Shown here piece after piece: positions 26,501-35,080 of a stretch of DNA of 64,000 nt. Below the pieces are notes generated by a model that had not been told where the DNA came from, ran no database searches, and saw only the letters and a list, made by a program, of their open reading frames with translations. This DNA is from Parelaphostrongylus tenuis (taxonomy: Eukaryota; Nematoda; Chromadorea; Rhabditida; Metastrongylidae), in NCBI GenBank assembly GCA_019055375.1, contig JAHQIW010005122.1, forward strand, positions 168,063-232,062, read 5' to 3'. How positions within the stretch are numbered: the first letter of the stretch is position 1; each line of letters starts with the position of its first letter. Both the position numbers and the translations under genes were made by a program.

Positions 26501-27270
26501 TATAAACCGCTTTCATTTGTTGGTTTATGGGTTAACTGGAGCAGATTAGCTAGAATTTTAATGTGGGAGACATTGTTTCTTTGTATATCCGTCAAACAAA
26601 AAATAGTTCAATGCCTAAGAGCTAGTCAAAGCCAGTCACTTAGTACCGAGAAGAAATTCAATAGTTACTTATTGAAATCGAAATGATAAATTGAAGTTGT
26701 ACTCTCGTTCTTCAATATGAACGCCTTTGGTTTAGGAGCGCTTGCGTGATATCGCCATAAAAAGTGAACAGCAAAAATTCGCGGAATTCACTTCGACTGA
26801 GTTACCCATGCAAGAAACGGCGACGAAACGAATCCGCTACAGAATGAGACCTGCACAGGTATGGTCAAAGCCACTCTCATTAGAGTAAAATTTCAAAGCT
26901 CACAGAGACAAAACCCATAATCGACTTACGACAGGCTACGATAATTTTCCCGTATTTCGTAACAACAACATCAAGATGCTTTATCATATCCTAGCTTTCT
27001 TTCAGTGCGTGGCCATCAATAAATTCGCTAGGGTGTTCAATATTACTGATTCTTCTTTATGGATAGCGAAGAATTGTCAATTAGCGAAAAGGTTTGACAA
27101 AATTTAATCCACAAATAGTCATAAATATTAATTGAATTTCAGTCGTCATTGTTGAATTATACTCGCAAAGACTCTGCCTTCCTTTTGATTTCAGTAGCTA
27201 ACGTTGACATAACTGATCGTTTCAGGTACTTTCCACAAGCTTCTTGCCCTCAAATTCTATCTCTAATTGA
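11456..27270 (+). CDS. secreted mucin-like Thr/Ser-rich protein with C-terminal coiled coil (ten-exon model)
   Basis: Proposed exons: 11456-11552, 12157-13848, 13994-15181, 16320-16374, 16439-16659, 17593-17646, 22314-22387, 25967-26146, 26736-26858, 27226-27270, giving about 1242 residues. Exons 1 to 5 and 7 to 10 join in frame at GT...AG introns. Domains in order: signal peptide, a short Cys cluster (CLCQCRC), about 950 residues rich in Thr and Ser with many N-x-S/T sites, a short hydrophobic patch, then about 90 residues of highly charged helix predicted to be coiled coil. I do not recognise a named family. The protein is inferred to enter the secretory pathway and be heavily O-glycosylated, as in surface coats or matrices. 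The exon 6 to 7 junction is the weak point. If it is wrong, exons 7-10 could belong to a separate gene. Introns 6 and 7 are loaded with transposon debris. Confidence 0.7.
12157..13848 (+). CDS. exon 2: Cys cluster and mucin-like domain
   Basis: Acceptor tttcttttcag ends at 12156; the phase matches exon 1 and the 46 codons before 12297 are free of stops. After the CLCQCRC cluster the sequence becomes dominated by Thr and Ser, with phrases such as TTTKTITAES and TIQTTTESS and several N-x-S/T sequons, and few aromatic residues. The repeats are not exact, unlike tandem-repeat mucins. The open frame ends shortly after donor AGAG|GTATGG at 13848. Confidence 0.75.
13994..15181 (+). CDS. exon 3: basic helix then mucin-like domain
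   Basis: Acceptor gattattcag ends at 13993. The exon begins APYPVLMKKIEQQPAHRG, followed by a Lys/Glu-rich helical stretch (RLKKKLEALKVQK), then again Ser/Thr-rich sequence with sequons such as NNT and NST. Same phase as exon 2. Donor CATG|GTTGGT at 15181; TAA follows 12 bases downstream in the unspliced frame. Confidence 0.75.
15182..16319 (+). other. intron 3, with a SINE-1 insertion
   Basis: GT...AG intron of 1138 bp ending in a TTTTTTTTCAG acceptor. It contains the reverse-strand SINE-1 copy at 15715-15990 and otherwise featureless AT-rich sequence. Confidence 0.6.
15715..15990 (-). repeat. SINE-1, near full length
   Basis: Best preserved SINE-1 copy. Read on the minus strand, the head has an A-box-like segment (TGGCGCAATGGTTAGAGG, 15963-15980) and a B-box-like GGTTCGATCTC (15926-15936), the internal RNA polymerase III promoter boxes of a tRNA. 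A conserved non-tRNA body follows, ending with cctcagcga near 15720. It lies antisense within intron 3 of the mucin-like gene. Confidence 0.8.
16320..16374 (+). CDS. exon 4, short
   Basis: Fifty-five bases between an excellent acceptor (ttttttttcag) and the strongest donor in the gene (AT|GTAAGTTC). It completes the codon left by exon 3, reads EAITPAHNPSKNNSVSFM and passes two bases to exon 5. Without splicing, the donor itself makes a TAA stop. Confidence 0.65.
16439..16659 (+). CDS. exon 5: end of mucin-like part, hydrophobic patch
   Basis: Joined across a 64-bp intron, a size typical of nematodes. Translation runs GQSVEKINILSSIINDILRG, then TTTTESSTD, a short hydrophobic run (MWALLALFSVL, too short for a safe membrane span) and a basic end (SLRRRKTEG). 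Donor GAAG|GTTTGT at 16659. Confidence 0.65.
17593..17646 (+). CDS. exon 6, uncertain
   Basis: Good acceptor (tttgtttttcag). In the phase left by exon 5 it reads AVHLAAPTDTKNAVICSN and meets TAA shortly after, so a donor must be used. CAACA|GTTTAA at 17646 keeps the phase needed downstream but is weak. In another phase the same DNA reads a Cys-rich peptide (CSFSCSNRYKEC). The exon may be skipped: exon 5 joined directly to 22314 is also in frame. Confidence 0.35.
18058..18265 (-). repeat. SINE-2, tRNA-derived repeat
   Basis: A second tRNA-headed family, read on the minus strand. It has an A-box-like GTGGTGTAGTGGTAACAAGC, a B-box-like GGTTCAACTTTC, and ends ...gctcaccactcagttttc. Related copies lie at 18455, 21386 and 26306. 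Lies within intron 6. Confidence 0.65.
18455..18572 (+). repeat. SINE-2, partial, opposite orientation
   Basis: Carries the B-box-like GGTTCACCTCC and the diagnostic 3' end gctcaccactcagttctcc. Together with 18058-18265 it forms an inverted pair about 190 bp apart. Confidence 0.55.
18760..19990 (+). pseudogene. mariner-family transposase copy, near full length but decayed
   Basis: The frame starts near 18901 with a decayed helix-turn-helix region (a segment like RVAVVELNKAWMKTVHIAEI) and passes through KLGVSEWNVQNILKNKVKMC and the FLDKKMKEKRLLKARQM linker into the catalytic region (19300-19880). The catalytic part carries the QKFAAAKTISRSHF segment; later pieces are recovered only by changing frame, with several stops. 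The conserved start GGGCAAAAAAGTTGTGATAA (18765-18784) marks the 5' end. No matching inverted end was found at the right side. Sits in intron 6 of the mucin-like gene. Confidence 0.75.
20041..20362 (-). pseudogene. mariner-family 5' fragment, inverted to the previous copy
   Basis: Reverse-strand N-terminal segment (NERIVVVELHKTGMKTPTSS and SSVYKAVKRLTKRLEELRTVF), homologous to the start of the copy at 18760. Its 5' non-coding region (20260-20362) also matches that of the first copy, including gtactttgttaattttag followed by gatataaattttttt. The remaining three quarters of the gene are missing. Confidence 0.7.
20363..22311 (+). other. remainder of intron 6
   Basis: Non-coding sequence with one SINE-2 copy at 21386-21480. 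An additional small exon that would repair the phase between exons 6 and 7 could be hidden here, but none stands out. Confidence 0.4.
21386..21480 (+). repeat. SINE-2, partial
   Basis: tRNA-like segment GCGGTGGTGCAGTCATAGCA followed by a B-box-like GTTCAACTCCTG and the tatcactcagca end, matching the SINE-2 head. Confidence 0.5.
22314..22387 (+). CDS. exon 7: start of coiled coil
   Basis: Acceptor region attattttgcagAG. Using the second AG (exon from 22314) keeps phase with exon 5 or exon 6; using the first would need a donor phase I could not find upstream. Reads ESDVITENSDFEKRIREQRI then RYEQ, highly charged and helical. Donor CAA|GTAGGT at 22387. Confidence 0.55.
22490..23458 (-). pseudogene. 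RTE-type LINE, 3' half of reverse transcriptase
   Basis: Reverse-strand LINE remnant, 5'-truncated in the reverse transcriptase domain just at the conserved GDTIS-like segment. Near 23310 the catalytic motif is intact (HLRFADDIVLIT). Downstream are the thumb-like segment (ISQAERMLTDFDNACGKIG), a frame-disrupted stretch, and the typical RTE C-terminus (IRWAEHLMRFNDIRWTRAF, then RSIGRPLTNWSDFF). The 3' end at about 22490-22520 consists of short degenerate repeats around tgatacaggtgatat. It lies antisense in intron 7. 5' truncation is usual for target-primed LINE insertions. Confidence 0.85.
23458..23500. repeat. (ATATGT/CATA)n low-complexity tract
   Basis: Degenerate ATATATGT-like repeat abutting the truncated 5' end of the RTE fragment. 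Confidence 0.7.
24440..25100 (-). pseudogene. mariner-family transposase, C-terminal half relic
   Basis: Reverse-strand catalytic half. VLYFQDNNPRPHIENSARH (about 24690-24750) contains the second catalytic Asp with the usual D-N-x-x-P-H context. The third, expected in a PSDYHLF-like motif, reads APLYCHLF, so the Asp is lost. Further downstream the frame continues to an RxGIHSI-like C-terminus near 24500, with frameshifts. Upstream (24850-25100) only scattered segments can be matched. Non-functional. Located in intron 7 of the mucin-like gene. Confidence 0.75.
25967..26146 (+). CDS. exon 8: coiled coil
   Basis: Sixty complete codons between acceptor catgccag and donor AGAG|GTGCTA, phase 0 at both ends. 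Reads AKRFREEQLLHETRQAAENN, then RRVREELLRRSKELQRRMER and LKAEEIARLNMLEKQQRREE: almost only Arg, Glu, Lys, Gln, Leu and Ala with heptad-like spacing of Leu/Met. It continues the helix begun in exon 7. Confidence 0.7.
26306..26515 (-). repeat. SINE-2, near full length
   Basis: Minus-strand copy with A-box-like GATGTAGTGGTTTAGCACGC (26386-26405) and B-box-like GGGTTCGATTTCC (26349-26361). The tail shares agctatcagccaccag with the copy at 18058. Located in intron 8. Confidence 0.65.
26736..26858 (+). CDS. exon 9: end of coiled coil
   Basis: Forty-one codons, phase 0 at both ends, acceptor tggtttag and donor CACAG|GTATGG. Begins ERLRDIAIKSEQQKFAEFTS, completing the charged helix, and ends with a basic segment (TKRIRYRMRPAQ). 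Confidence 0.65.
27226..27270 (+). CDS. exon 10: terminal exon and stop
   Basis: Acceptor gatcgtttcag; reads VLSTSFLPSNSISN then TGA at 27268-27270. An alternative acceptor about 30 bases upstream would put TAG at once in frame and end the protein 14 residues earlier. Confidence 0.55.
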   Translation, partial: VLSTSFLPSNSISN

Positions 27271-27456
27271 GTCTTGCTTTACATTTGTTTAGTAATCTAG
27301 GAAAGGAGAAAACAATGTTCTGAAATCAGGAATGCCAATTTGTATAGTGTTGGACTGGTCTGTTATGTTGCCATACGATGTGTTAAAATCTTACGAGTGA
27401 TTTAGTGATTGTTTTGCTCACTTATACTGTTACATTATTAATTTCTTGACATCTCC

Positions 27457-27462
27457 AATAAA
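27457..27462 (+). terminator. AATAAA polyadenylation signal
   Basis: Canonical AATAAA 187 bases after the stop codon, consistent with the 3' end of the mucin-like/coiled-coil gene. Confidence 0.55.
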
Positions 27463-27479
27463 AGCATCTTAATCGATCA

Positions 27480-28814
27480 TGCTTTTAGTCTTCAAATGAT
27501 AGATATCTTGAAATCTCCTATACTTCAAGTCTCGATATCCTTAGATAAAGGCTATTGATGAATTCTTGAAATCATCTAATGAACTGCTGCGACAATAAAG
27601 CTATGCAGATTTGTAATGAATTGAATACTTTCTGGATGACAACTGTGAAATAGGGGCATTATAGAAAGATTGTTGAGCGATTAGTCAGTAAAAACAACTA
27701 GTTAAGTCAAATTATAAATCAAACAGATTATAGAATCTGGAAACTGGAGAGCCCTGTGTTCCCTGATAATGCGAGTCCCCACATAATTTCCACTCGTTTC
27801 TCTATCGCCCACTTGTGGTTCATCGCGGTGTTCCGTCTTGAATATGGTCCCACACGAAGGCTCATTCTACTCATCGTTAACACTGTCGGTCGAGAAAGTG
27901 CTTGCATCTTCTCGTATCTCATTGCTCTGTTTTTTCTCGCCCATATGTCATTTGTTTTTTGAATATGTCATTGTCTCACCAGTGTTTCGCTGTTGATGTG
28001 CATATTACTAGATCTCAAAGATAGGATAGTCATCGGAGATTAGGCCGTATAGGCCGACGAGAGGTTGTGAGTGCAAACTAGATTTTAAAAGATGTCGTTT
28101 CAGTTCCCTATAGGTGGTGCGAGAATTTCTTGACGTGGTTGAAATGCCAGTAGACGTCTTTGCTGCATCGCAGAGAGCTGAGATGACTGCTGAATTGAAA
28201 GTTTAAGCATGTGATTTTGTTCCGTCATACGGTTGATGACTTTTCTATGAGACGTAAGTGCGGCCCATGCTGCTTTTTCTTTTGTTTGTCTTACTTCAGC
28301 TCCCTTCCCGTGTTGATTGGACGGCTAGGGTACGTGATTGAACGATGATCTTCACAATCACAGAACCATTCTGTTTGGCTCGCTGACTTTGCACGAATTC
28401 ATCATACTTGTTCATCTCTCATTTTCATAGACTGAGTTCCCCATAACATTTACGCGTAGTCCAATCTTTTCCCCCGTTTCGTTGAGCACATTGAACATCA
28501 TCTCCTCTTCACTGCTACTTTGCTAAAAGTTGACAGCGTTACAGAACAAAGCTTGATAGGAATTTCCCGCTAGCACATGCTTTGTTTTGTCCCAGTCGAT
28601 TGAACATTAGCACTAAATAGGTTGGCGATAATATCACTAATTCTTGAAACTGTGTTTTTCTTCATACCTTCAATCGTGACTCGAACTTTGTAGGGCAGAA
28701 TCGCAATTCCTTTTCCGTGAAAACTGTGGTTACCGAAATGGGGGTAGTGGAGCGCATAATATTGGCGTAGAACTTTTTCGTCATCAATTCATGATATGAA
28801 TTGATGTGATGTAT
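27480..28814. other. intergenic, no gene recognised
   Basis: No supported gene. A frame open on both strands around 27730-27960 lacks recognisable motifs. Confidence 0.4.
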
Positions 28815-29115
28815 CAGCGCATATGATGCAGTGGTAGAGGTACTCTGCGTCAAACACGAGGTTGATGGTTCAATCTCGCGCTTACGGCTCAGCCAAGCCA
28901 TCCATCCCTCCGTAGTCGTTAAATTAGTATCAGGCTAGTCTCTGAATTGTCTGAGAGGATAAGCAGCACTGAAGCTCGGTACAGCGGGAGGCCACTGCGA
29001 GTCATTGTAATGGCCACATATGCATTTAGTCGTCTCAAACGAGATTAAAAATTGAAGGCAAATGCATGGCCTATCCCTCAGGGATTGATCAATGCCGAGA
29101 GTTTTACCCTCTAGC
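28815..29115 (+). repeat. SINE-1, near full length, plus strand
   Basis: tRNA-like head at 28817-28905 (A-box-like GATGCAGTGGTAGAGGTACT, B-box-like GGTTCAATCTC), then the conserved body and the tail atccctcagggattgatcaa (29073-29092), ending in gagagttttaccctct. Confidence 0.8.
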
Positions 29116-32100
29116 CTTATGTTTTTATGTAGTGTTGGTCCCGTTTTCGCTTATGAAGGCGAATAATAACACATAATAGTTGCAGAGATCTCTACGGCAT
29201 TTAATGACTAGTCGGTTTTAGCTGCTATAAGTACCTTTTTCTATCTATATCGATGGAAATTTTCCAAAACCTTCATTTACAATAACCTTAGTTAGGAGTG
29301 TTGCAGTATGATCAGACTTAAGTCGTCATTCTTTTCGAACGTCTCCTTAGTGGAAATGGAGATGCAATTTGAACTTGATCTCCATCATATGAAGAGAGAA
29401 TTTTATCAGAAAAGAAACCCTCGTCGTACATAACCTGACTCGTTTTTTTTTGGACGAACAGTTCTCCGCACTCTGAGAATTAGGTATCAGACCCACTATA
29501 GAATGTGGGCACCGCTGATGTGTCACTTCTTCTTTGTGAGAATTCAAGCTATTACCGTATAAGTCATGCAGTCAGGAAACCTTCATGTCCATAATAGATA
29601 TTCTCTCTTCTCCAAAAGAGTTTCCACGGAAGAGACGTAATGCCAGCAGTATTTCGTGTGAGACAATCACATGAAATTTAACATGACAAGCAGCCTCAAA
29701 GAGATTTCTCAAAGAGAAGACAGAGAGAAGAGGAGATTATTCTGATGTCACAAGTGCAAAACAAAAAGGAGTTTCAATAGCATGTCTTAGAAGCGTCCTG
29801 AAAATTGCAATTCTTGGCTACGGTCAAAATTGGGGTAGGTCATCCAATAATCATTTACGGGCACCTCCAAACAGTTATGAACTTCGAATATAACTTAGCC
29901 ACAATTAATGACCTCTTAGGCACATCAGCATTCTTCACATAGATAGCGGAGAAGTAATGGACATTTCAAGACGCCTATTGAATCATCTCAAGCAATAATG
30001 TTTCCTGTAACAGCTGCACAAATTTCTGACTCATGCAGCAGCTCATTTACGATAGCGCTGCCTGCAATAACGTCGTAACCTACCACACTTTGTTGTCACT
30101 TTTTCGAATCCCTTGTGCCGTTTTGTCTCAGTGGAATGCGAAGACCACGATATAAAAGCAATCTCATCTTCAATATAATGCCTATTAGGACTCGCTTATA
30201 AGTAAATCAATTTGTCGTTCTGCTAACACCCACTATATATCTTTTGCGAATCGACCAAGAACGTCGGCATGATCTAGTCGAAGAAATGCAGCACGTAGCT
30301 GAACTGTCGATTTCCACGAAATATTTCAAAGTAGAACAGATCATATCGCTCAAGACCAGTTCTCCGAAATTACCGTTGCTAGACAATCTTAGAAAAACTC
30401 TCAGTTCTCTTCATCAATCTACTAAATGTCCACTTGTACCTGTGTAGCATTTATCGAAAAGAAAGAAGTTGTGTGGCATGAACCACTTGACTCATCTCCA
30501 ATGACTTGATTCAAAGGCTCATCTTGTTCATTTTCGATATGATTTCACATTCTCATCGGCGTGAAGCATAGAAGTTCTTACGATATATCAGTTATTCACA
30601 GCTTCTTCGTTGTGACTTTCTATGAAAGTAGGTTTGGATTGAATTGAATTGTCGTCTGCTGGCGCAAAGATAAAGGTGAGTGTAAGAAAGAGGAGGGAAA
30701 AGAAATTATTTCAAAAGCGCATCACAATGGCTACTTTTTGCCTTCATCTAAGACCATGAGTGAAACGCAGTCATTCCAACAAGCAGGCATCTGACCAGCA
30801 TTCTAATTCATGAAACATATTAATAACATATTGGACCTGATTGAAGTTTCCTATGAGTGCCAACTGGTTCTCCTATTAACTTCTATCGACTAAAGGGAAG
30901 CGTTTCACAGCGTAGACACGAACAGAATCTCGTCATGTCTGCCGGCCAGAGTGTAAATCGGGCAAACACGTGGCAAGAAACTGATTTATCAAAAGTGAGG
31001 CCCAAAGGTGCAGCTTTATCCATCGATCCCTCCCATAACCATCGGCAAAGGGGTTCGACAATCCAACACTGTATCTCCAAAACTATTCAGTGTCGCGCAG
31101 CAGTAAATAAGTGAATGGCTTGATTGGGATAAAAGTACATTGCGTCTTGACGAAAAATTTCATAAAACGTTCGTTGGCGGATGGCATCGTAAATATCTTC
31201 CAGGAGTACCAGTTTAAAAGCGACAATATCCAATAAACTTAATAAAGCGGAAAAAAGATGAAACTAATTATAAATAGAGGGAAAATTCACTTTGTGAACA
31301 GTACATGGTAGGACAGGACTGTAAGCATATCGAATCGGACGGCTCATTGATTACGCAGACCATATCATAAGTGTGCCGTGGACATTCAAGCGATATGGAG
31401 AACTAAATTAAGAAGGAACAATGAAAAAAGAAAGAGCAGCATAGGGTGCAACTGGGTCTCATGGAGAAATCACCAACCGAGCGATGGAGCACATTGCTCA
31501 CATTTGCATTGCCCGTGCTCACATTTTCGATTCAGCAATCACCCCAGCTCTCAGTGATGCAACAAGACGTGCGGCCACGTCAAAATATTTGCACAGTTCT
31601 ATACGGATGAACTGGTGAGTGCTTGTACAATACTAGGAACTCCCGCATGGAAAAGCGCTCGAGATCTTTTCGATGGCTTGCTGTTTCGTCTTAGTAAAAT
31701 GTATTCTTTAGGTGTCAAAAGTGTTCAAGTAATGGTATTTATACGCTTTTTCATGGATAATGTCTCCTACATATCACACTCTTCAGAGGCAGCTGCAGCA
31801 TGATCTCTTTTGAAAGAAATTTTTCGTATTTGTTTGATTTAAAAAAATAATTCAAATCTTGCACGTAATTTGACAATCAGGTTTTCCGAAGTCTTAATCG
31901 AATGCAAAAGCGCAGAAAAAAATTTTTTCCAATGTACTGAACTAAGGCGCTTTGCTGCATGTCATCCGTTATGTGTTGAAGAATCTGAATTTTTTTTGAT
32001 CAACTACTAATTTGACAGTAGCCACAATAAATAATCGCTTCGTATTCAGAATAAGCTACTTAGGAATAAGCAATCTGATAATATTGCAGAACGGTTTTCA

Positions 32101-32539
32101 TCTAACCGCGGAATGAGTAATAATTGCACTCTGTCAACAGTCAATCAGTATGGTCGACAAGCATTATAAAATCGCTAAGTGAAGCTACTTCATTCGAGCG
32201 TTGATCTTGTGAAGAATAACTCGATATGATAAAGACGACTGAACCAAGCGAGACCGAAAAACTGTGGATAATGGAGTTAGACGATCGGCTTTGAAGGAGA
32301 AGTGGACGTCTGAACGTTAGCAAAAAATGTTTGCTAACAACCTTGAGTTACCATATTAATGGGAGAAACTAAGTTAGAAGAAACTGACTTAAGGCAAGTG
32401 ATTTATATTTTTCGAGCCCATGCCTCGGTTTTTTACTCTTACTATGGAGTTACATTGTTATAAGCCAATTTTTCAGTCATTTGTGCTACCCATAATCTTT
32501 GCAGATGCGTTAAATAAAATCTCTTGCCATTGGTGCAAC
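29116..32539. other. mostly unassigned sequence
   Basis: No repeat or gene family recognised. Two frames look slightly coding-like: 30244-30447 (listed separately) and 30857-31114, which lacks any motif I know. Around 29836 there is AGGTCATCCAATAATCATTT, resembling 606-630. Confidence 0.4.
30244..30447 (+). CDS. possible exon, hypothetical
   Basis: Open frame of 67 codons beginning with TTG (no ATG) and ending TAG. The translation (RIDQERRHDLVEEMQHVAEL, then STKYFKVEQIISLKTSSPKL) has protein-like composition with an amphipathic helix. No acceptor AG is evident just upstream and no partner exon was found. It may be chance or a relic. Confidence 0.2.
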   Translation: MRIDQERRHDLVEEMQHVAELSISTKYFKVEQIISLKTSSPKLPLLDNLRKTLSSLHQSTKCPLVPV

Positions 32540-32960
32540 GTGCCACATTAGTCAAGTCGGTACAGAAGTGTGTGAATGGAGTTTCTGCAAATCAGATGAT
32601 TGTGCGATTTGTCTTAACGGTAAAGACGGGGACTGCATGAGATTAGGTACAATACCTGATTTCTTGAAAGACAAGTTGTGATGAAAGCATCGGTAAAATC
32701 GGTAAGCGTCTTGCATCCGCATAAGAGAGCATCAAGATAGGAAACCAAAAATCACACAAGTCTTGTTCTAGGCACATTCAGGACAGAAAGGCATCCGGTG
32801 ACAACCTTAAGTGATATTGAGAATTCTTCGGCAATAGTTCAAACCGTAGTTAAGGAATCCTCTTAAGACGTTTTCGATTAACTTATCGAACACAAAAAAG
32901 GAGTAGAAGAGAAGAGTGCCTAAACAATACAAATCATATTGCTCATGAGCTGGATTGACT
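32540..32960 (+). pseudogene. Penelope-like element, GIY-YIG endonuclease fragment
   Basis: Plus-strand fragment containing the PLE linker motif CAICLNGKDGDCMRLG (about 32618-32665), a decayed GIY-YIG start, and CIRIREHQDRKPK (about 32712-32750), which includes the region of the catalytic Arg. Frameshifts and stops interrupt it. PLEs encode a reverse transcriptase followed by this type of endonuclease; here only the C-terminal part survives. Confidence 0.65.
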
Positions 32961-33444
32961 TTCTAGTATTTTGAAAAGTTAATTGTTCATAATGTGTGAT
33001 AACACAACTGTGGCTTTTGCCATACAGAGTTTGAATAGTAAATAATCTTTATCACATAATTATTTGGATTAATATTTATTGTTGCATTAGGTTTTCATCA
33101 AATATAGGAAATGTTGACTAAATAATTAGATATGGCATGGTACAGTATGACTCTAGGGATTTTCTTGAGGGATCACTGTCAATGTTGCAGAGCTCCTATT
33201 TTTGCTGCAAGAATTGAGCACATTTCATTGCCTACTAATCACATAAGCCAAAAATCTGCAAGATGTTGACAGATATTGATAGGCGGTTAGGAGTCCATCC
33301 AATAAAAATACTCTCCCTATATCTTTGGGAAAGACTGTCAAGCCATCCGTGAGTATTGAGCTTTTCAGAGCTATTCAGAGTTCAGAAGGCTACACGTTGA
33401 TTATCAAAATCTATACACAGTAAGAAAAAAAAGACCTCCTTTTC

Positions 33445-33680
33445 TGACTCCAAAGAGCCCTCGACGCGGTAACATTGGAAAGAGCGAGTACGGACACGTC
33501 GCTAGATTTGAGGGCCCTAATAGGCTGCCGAAGTCGCAGAGAACTAAGGTCGTGGTGATCTCTCCCTAAAATACAAGTACACTTGCATGTGATTTTTCTA
33601 TAGTGAACTTTATATTACCGTCAATAACGGTAAGGGGTGGGGCTACCGGCCTGGCCAAGTCGCGAAGGTATTATAAGCCT
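33445..33680 (+). repeat. RTE LINE 5' region fragment
   Basis: Resembles the 5' part of the RTE copy at the right end of the window. Shared words include ctgactc.aaagagccc (33458 and 62494), taggctgcc and ggcctggc (33645 and 62692). No coding part follows. Confidence 0.5.
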
Positions 33681-33689
33681 GAACTTGAC

Positions 33690-35030
33690 ATGCTTGCAAG
33701 AAATTTCGAAGAGGCTGTGCACATGGAAGTAAAAAAGCACATAGTAGATAAATTATGAAATTTCATTATTCAATGAACAAACGAGGCTTTTCTTATGTCG
33801 CAGAGTTTGACAATCAGACTTATGCTTTTTTTTCCTTCATACTAAAACAACACATCAGAAATGTTAGCGCTTTTCTTGGCTGTGATTTTACACTTATTCT
33901 AGCGGAAAAGTCCTTCATCAGATATTTTCATCAGTATTTTAAGCACATGAGCACTGAACAGGACTTCGTTAATCAATTTGTCAATAGGACGCTCAAGGAT
34001 ATCATTATGGAAAGTCATCAGTTCTGAGGATTCTATTCTCGACCTCTTTATAAAATTCGAGTTCATTTATAGATTTAGCACCCGCTTGAAGCTCCATATT
34101 TTGAAACAAGTTTCGCTGTATGCTTAGCCCTTTGGGGACAGCGCTGATATCTAGAGAGCTGGGCGGCGGAAGAGCGCGTTGGGTGCAATGCGTTATAATG
34201 ACAATGTGGTAGTTTTCTAATGAAATCTGGAAATTATTGTCACTAAAGGAGGTTCGATCACCACCGAATAGCTGAATATGTGAATATGATACAACAGATA
34301 TGAATAAAACTATTTTTAGTTCAAATATGTCGAAAAACTCTAAAATTATGAATAGTCACTCAACAATGACACTGCACATTACTATGCGATGCTACTTCAC
34401 CGATAGTTCGAAGCAAGTTTTTGTAATTATCGTGCTTCAAAAGCTGAGACTTTTGTACAGATGTGGAAGATGTGTTGTTTGATCGTCTTATAGACGATAA
34501 ATCATATACATGCACTTATACTCAACAGTGAGCATTTGGCATCTCTACGATTTGGGAACAATGCTAATGAATTTTTTTAAACACTGCATTTTTGGAGAGA
34601 AAAATTAGATGCCTACGAGTTAATTATTTTGATCCATACTTGGTTCGTATTTATTGTCCATTTTCTATATCAAAAGTTATTTTCCGTTATTCATAGCTAT
34701 AAATGATCGTTAAGTAATCAGTAATCCATGTAATGATCGTCAAATAATCCAATATATTATCATTTTGTGCTTCCGAAAGCAAACAGTACAGCATAAATCT
34801 TACAATTTTGATGTGATCTCACTTCATGCAGTATCTCAAACTTATCATTGTGATTGAAAATCACACGACTATGCGTAGTTTCCAAAACACACCATCGATT
34901 AACCTCGGCTTAGTGGAAATAGATCAGCAGTTTTTTTTTCATCTTGAGCAGTTCCGAGATGTTAAACATAGTATTTATTGAACACCAGTGATGCAAGATA
35001 GTACGGTGAAGTAATCCAGCGCTAATAGCA
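33690..35030. other. no gene recognised
   Basis: AT-rich. A 90-codon frame with ATG at 33755 (MKFHYSMNKRGFSYVAEFDN) ends at 34027 and has no recognisable domain; it may be a chance frame. Confidence 0.35.
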
Positions 35031-35043
35031 CAAGAATCGTGGT

Positions 35044-35080
35044 GGCTTACGTTTCGGCAAGTTTTGCCATCTTCAGAGCC
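35044..35080 (-). ncRNA. hammerhead-like motif, P family (PLE 3' end)
   Basis: Minus strand: stem I GGCT (35077-35080) with AGCC (35044-35047), core CTGAAGA (35070-35076), stem II GGCAA-AAC-TTGCC (five pairs), GAAAC (35051-35055), cleavage triplet GTA (35048-35050). Stem III is only AC/GT with no loop. As known for PLE hammerheads, such a motif would need a dimer to fold well. It lies directly 3' of the GIY-YIG reading frame. Confidence 0.65.
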
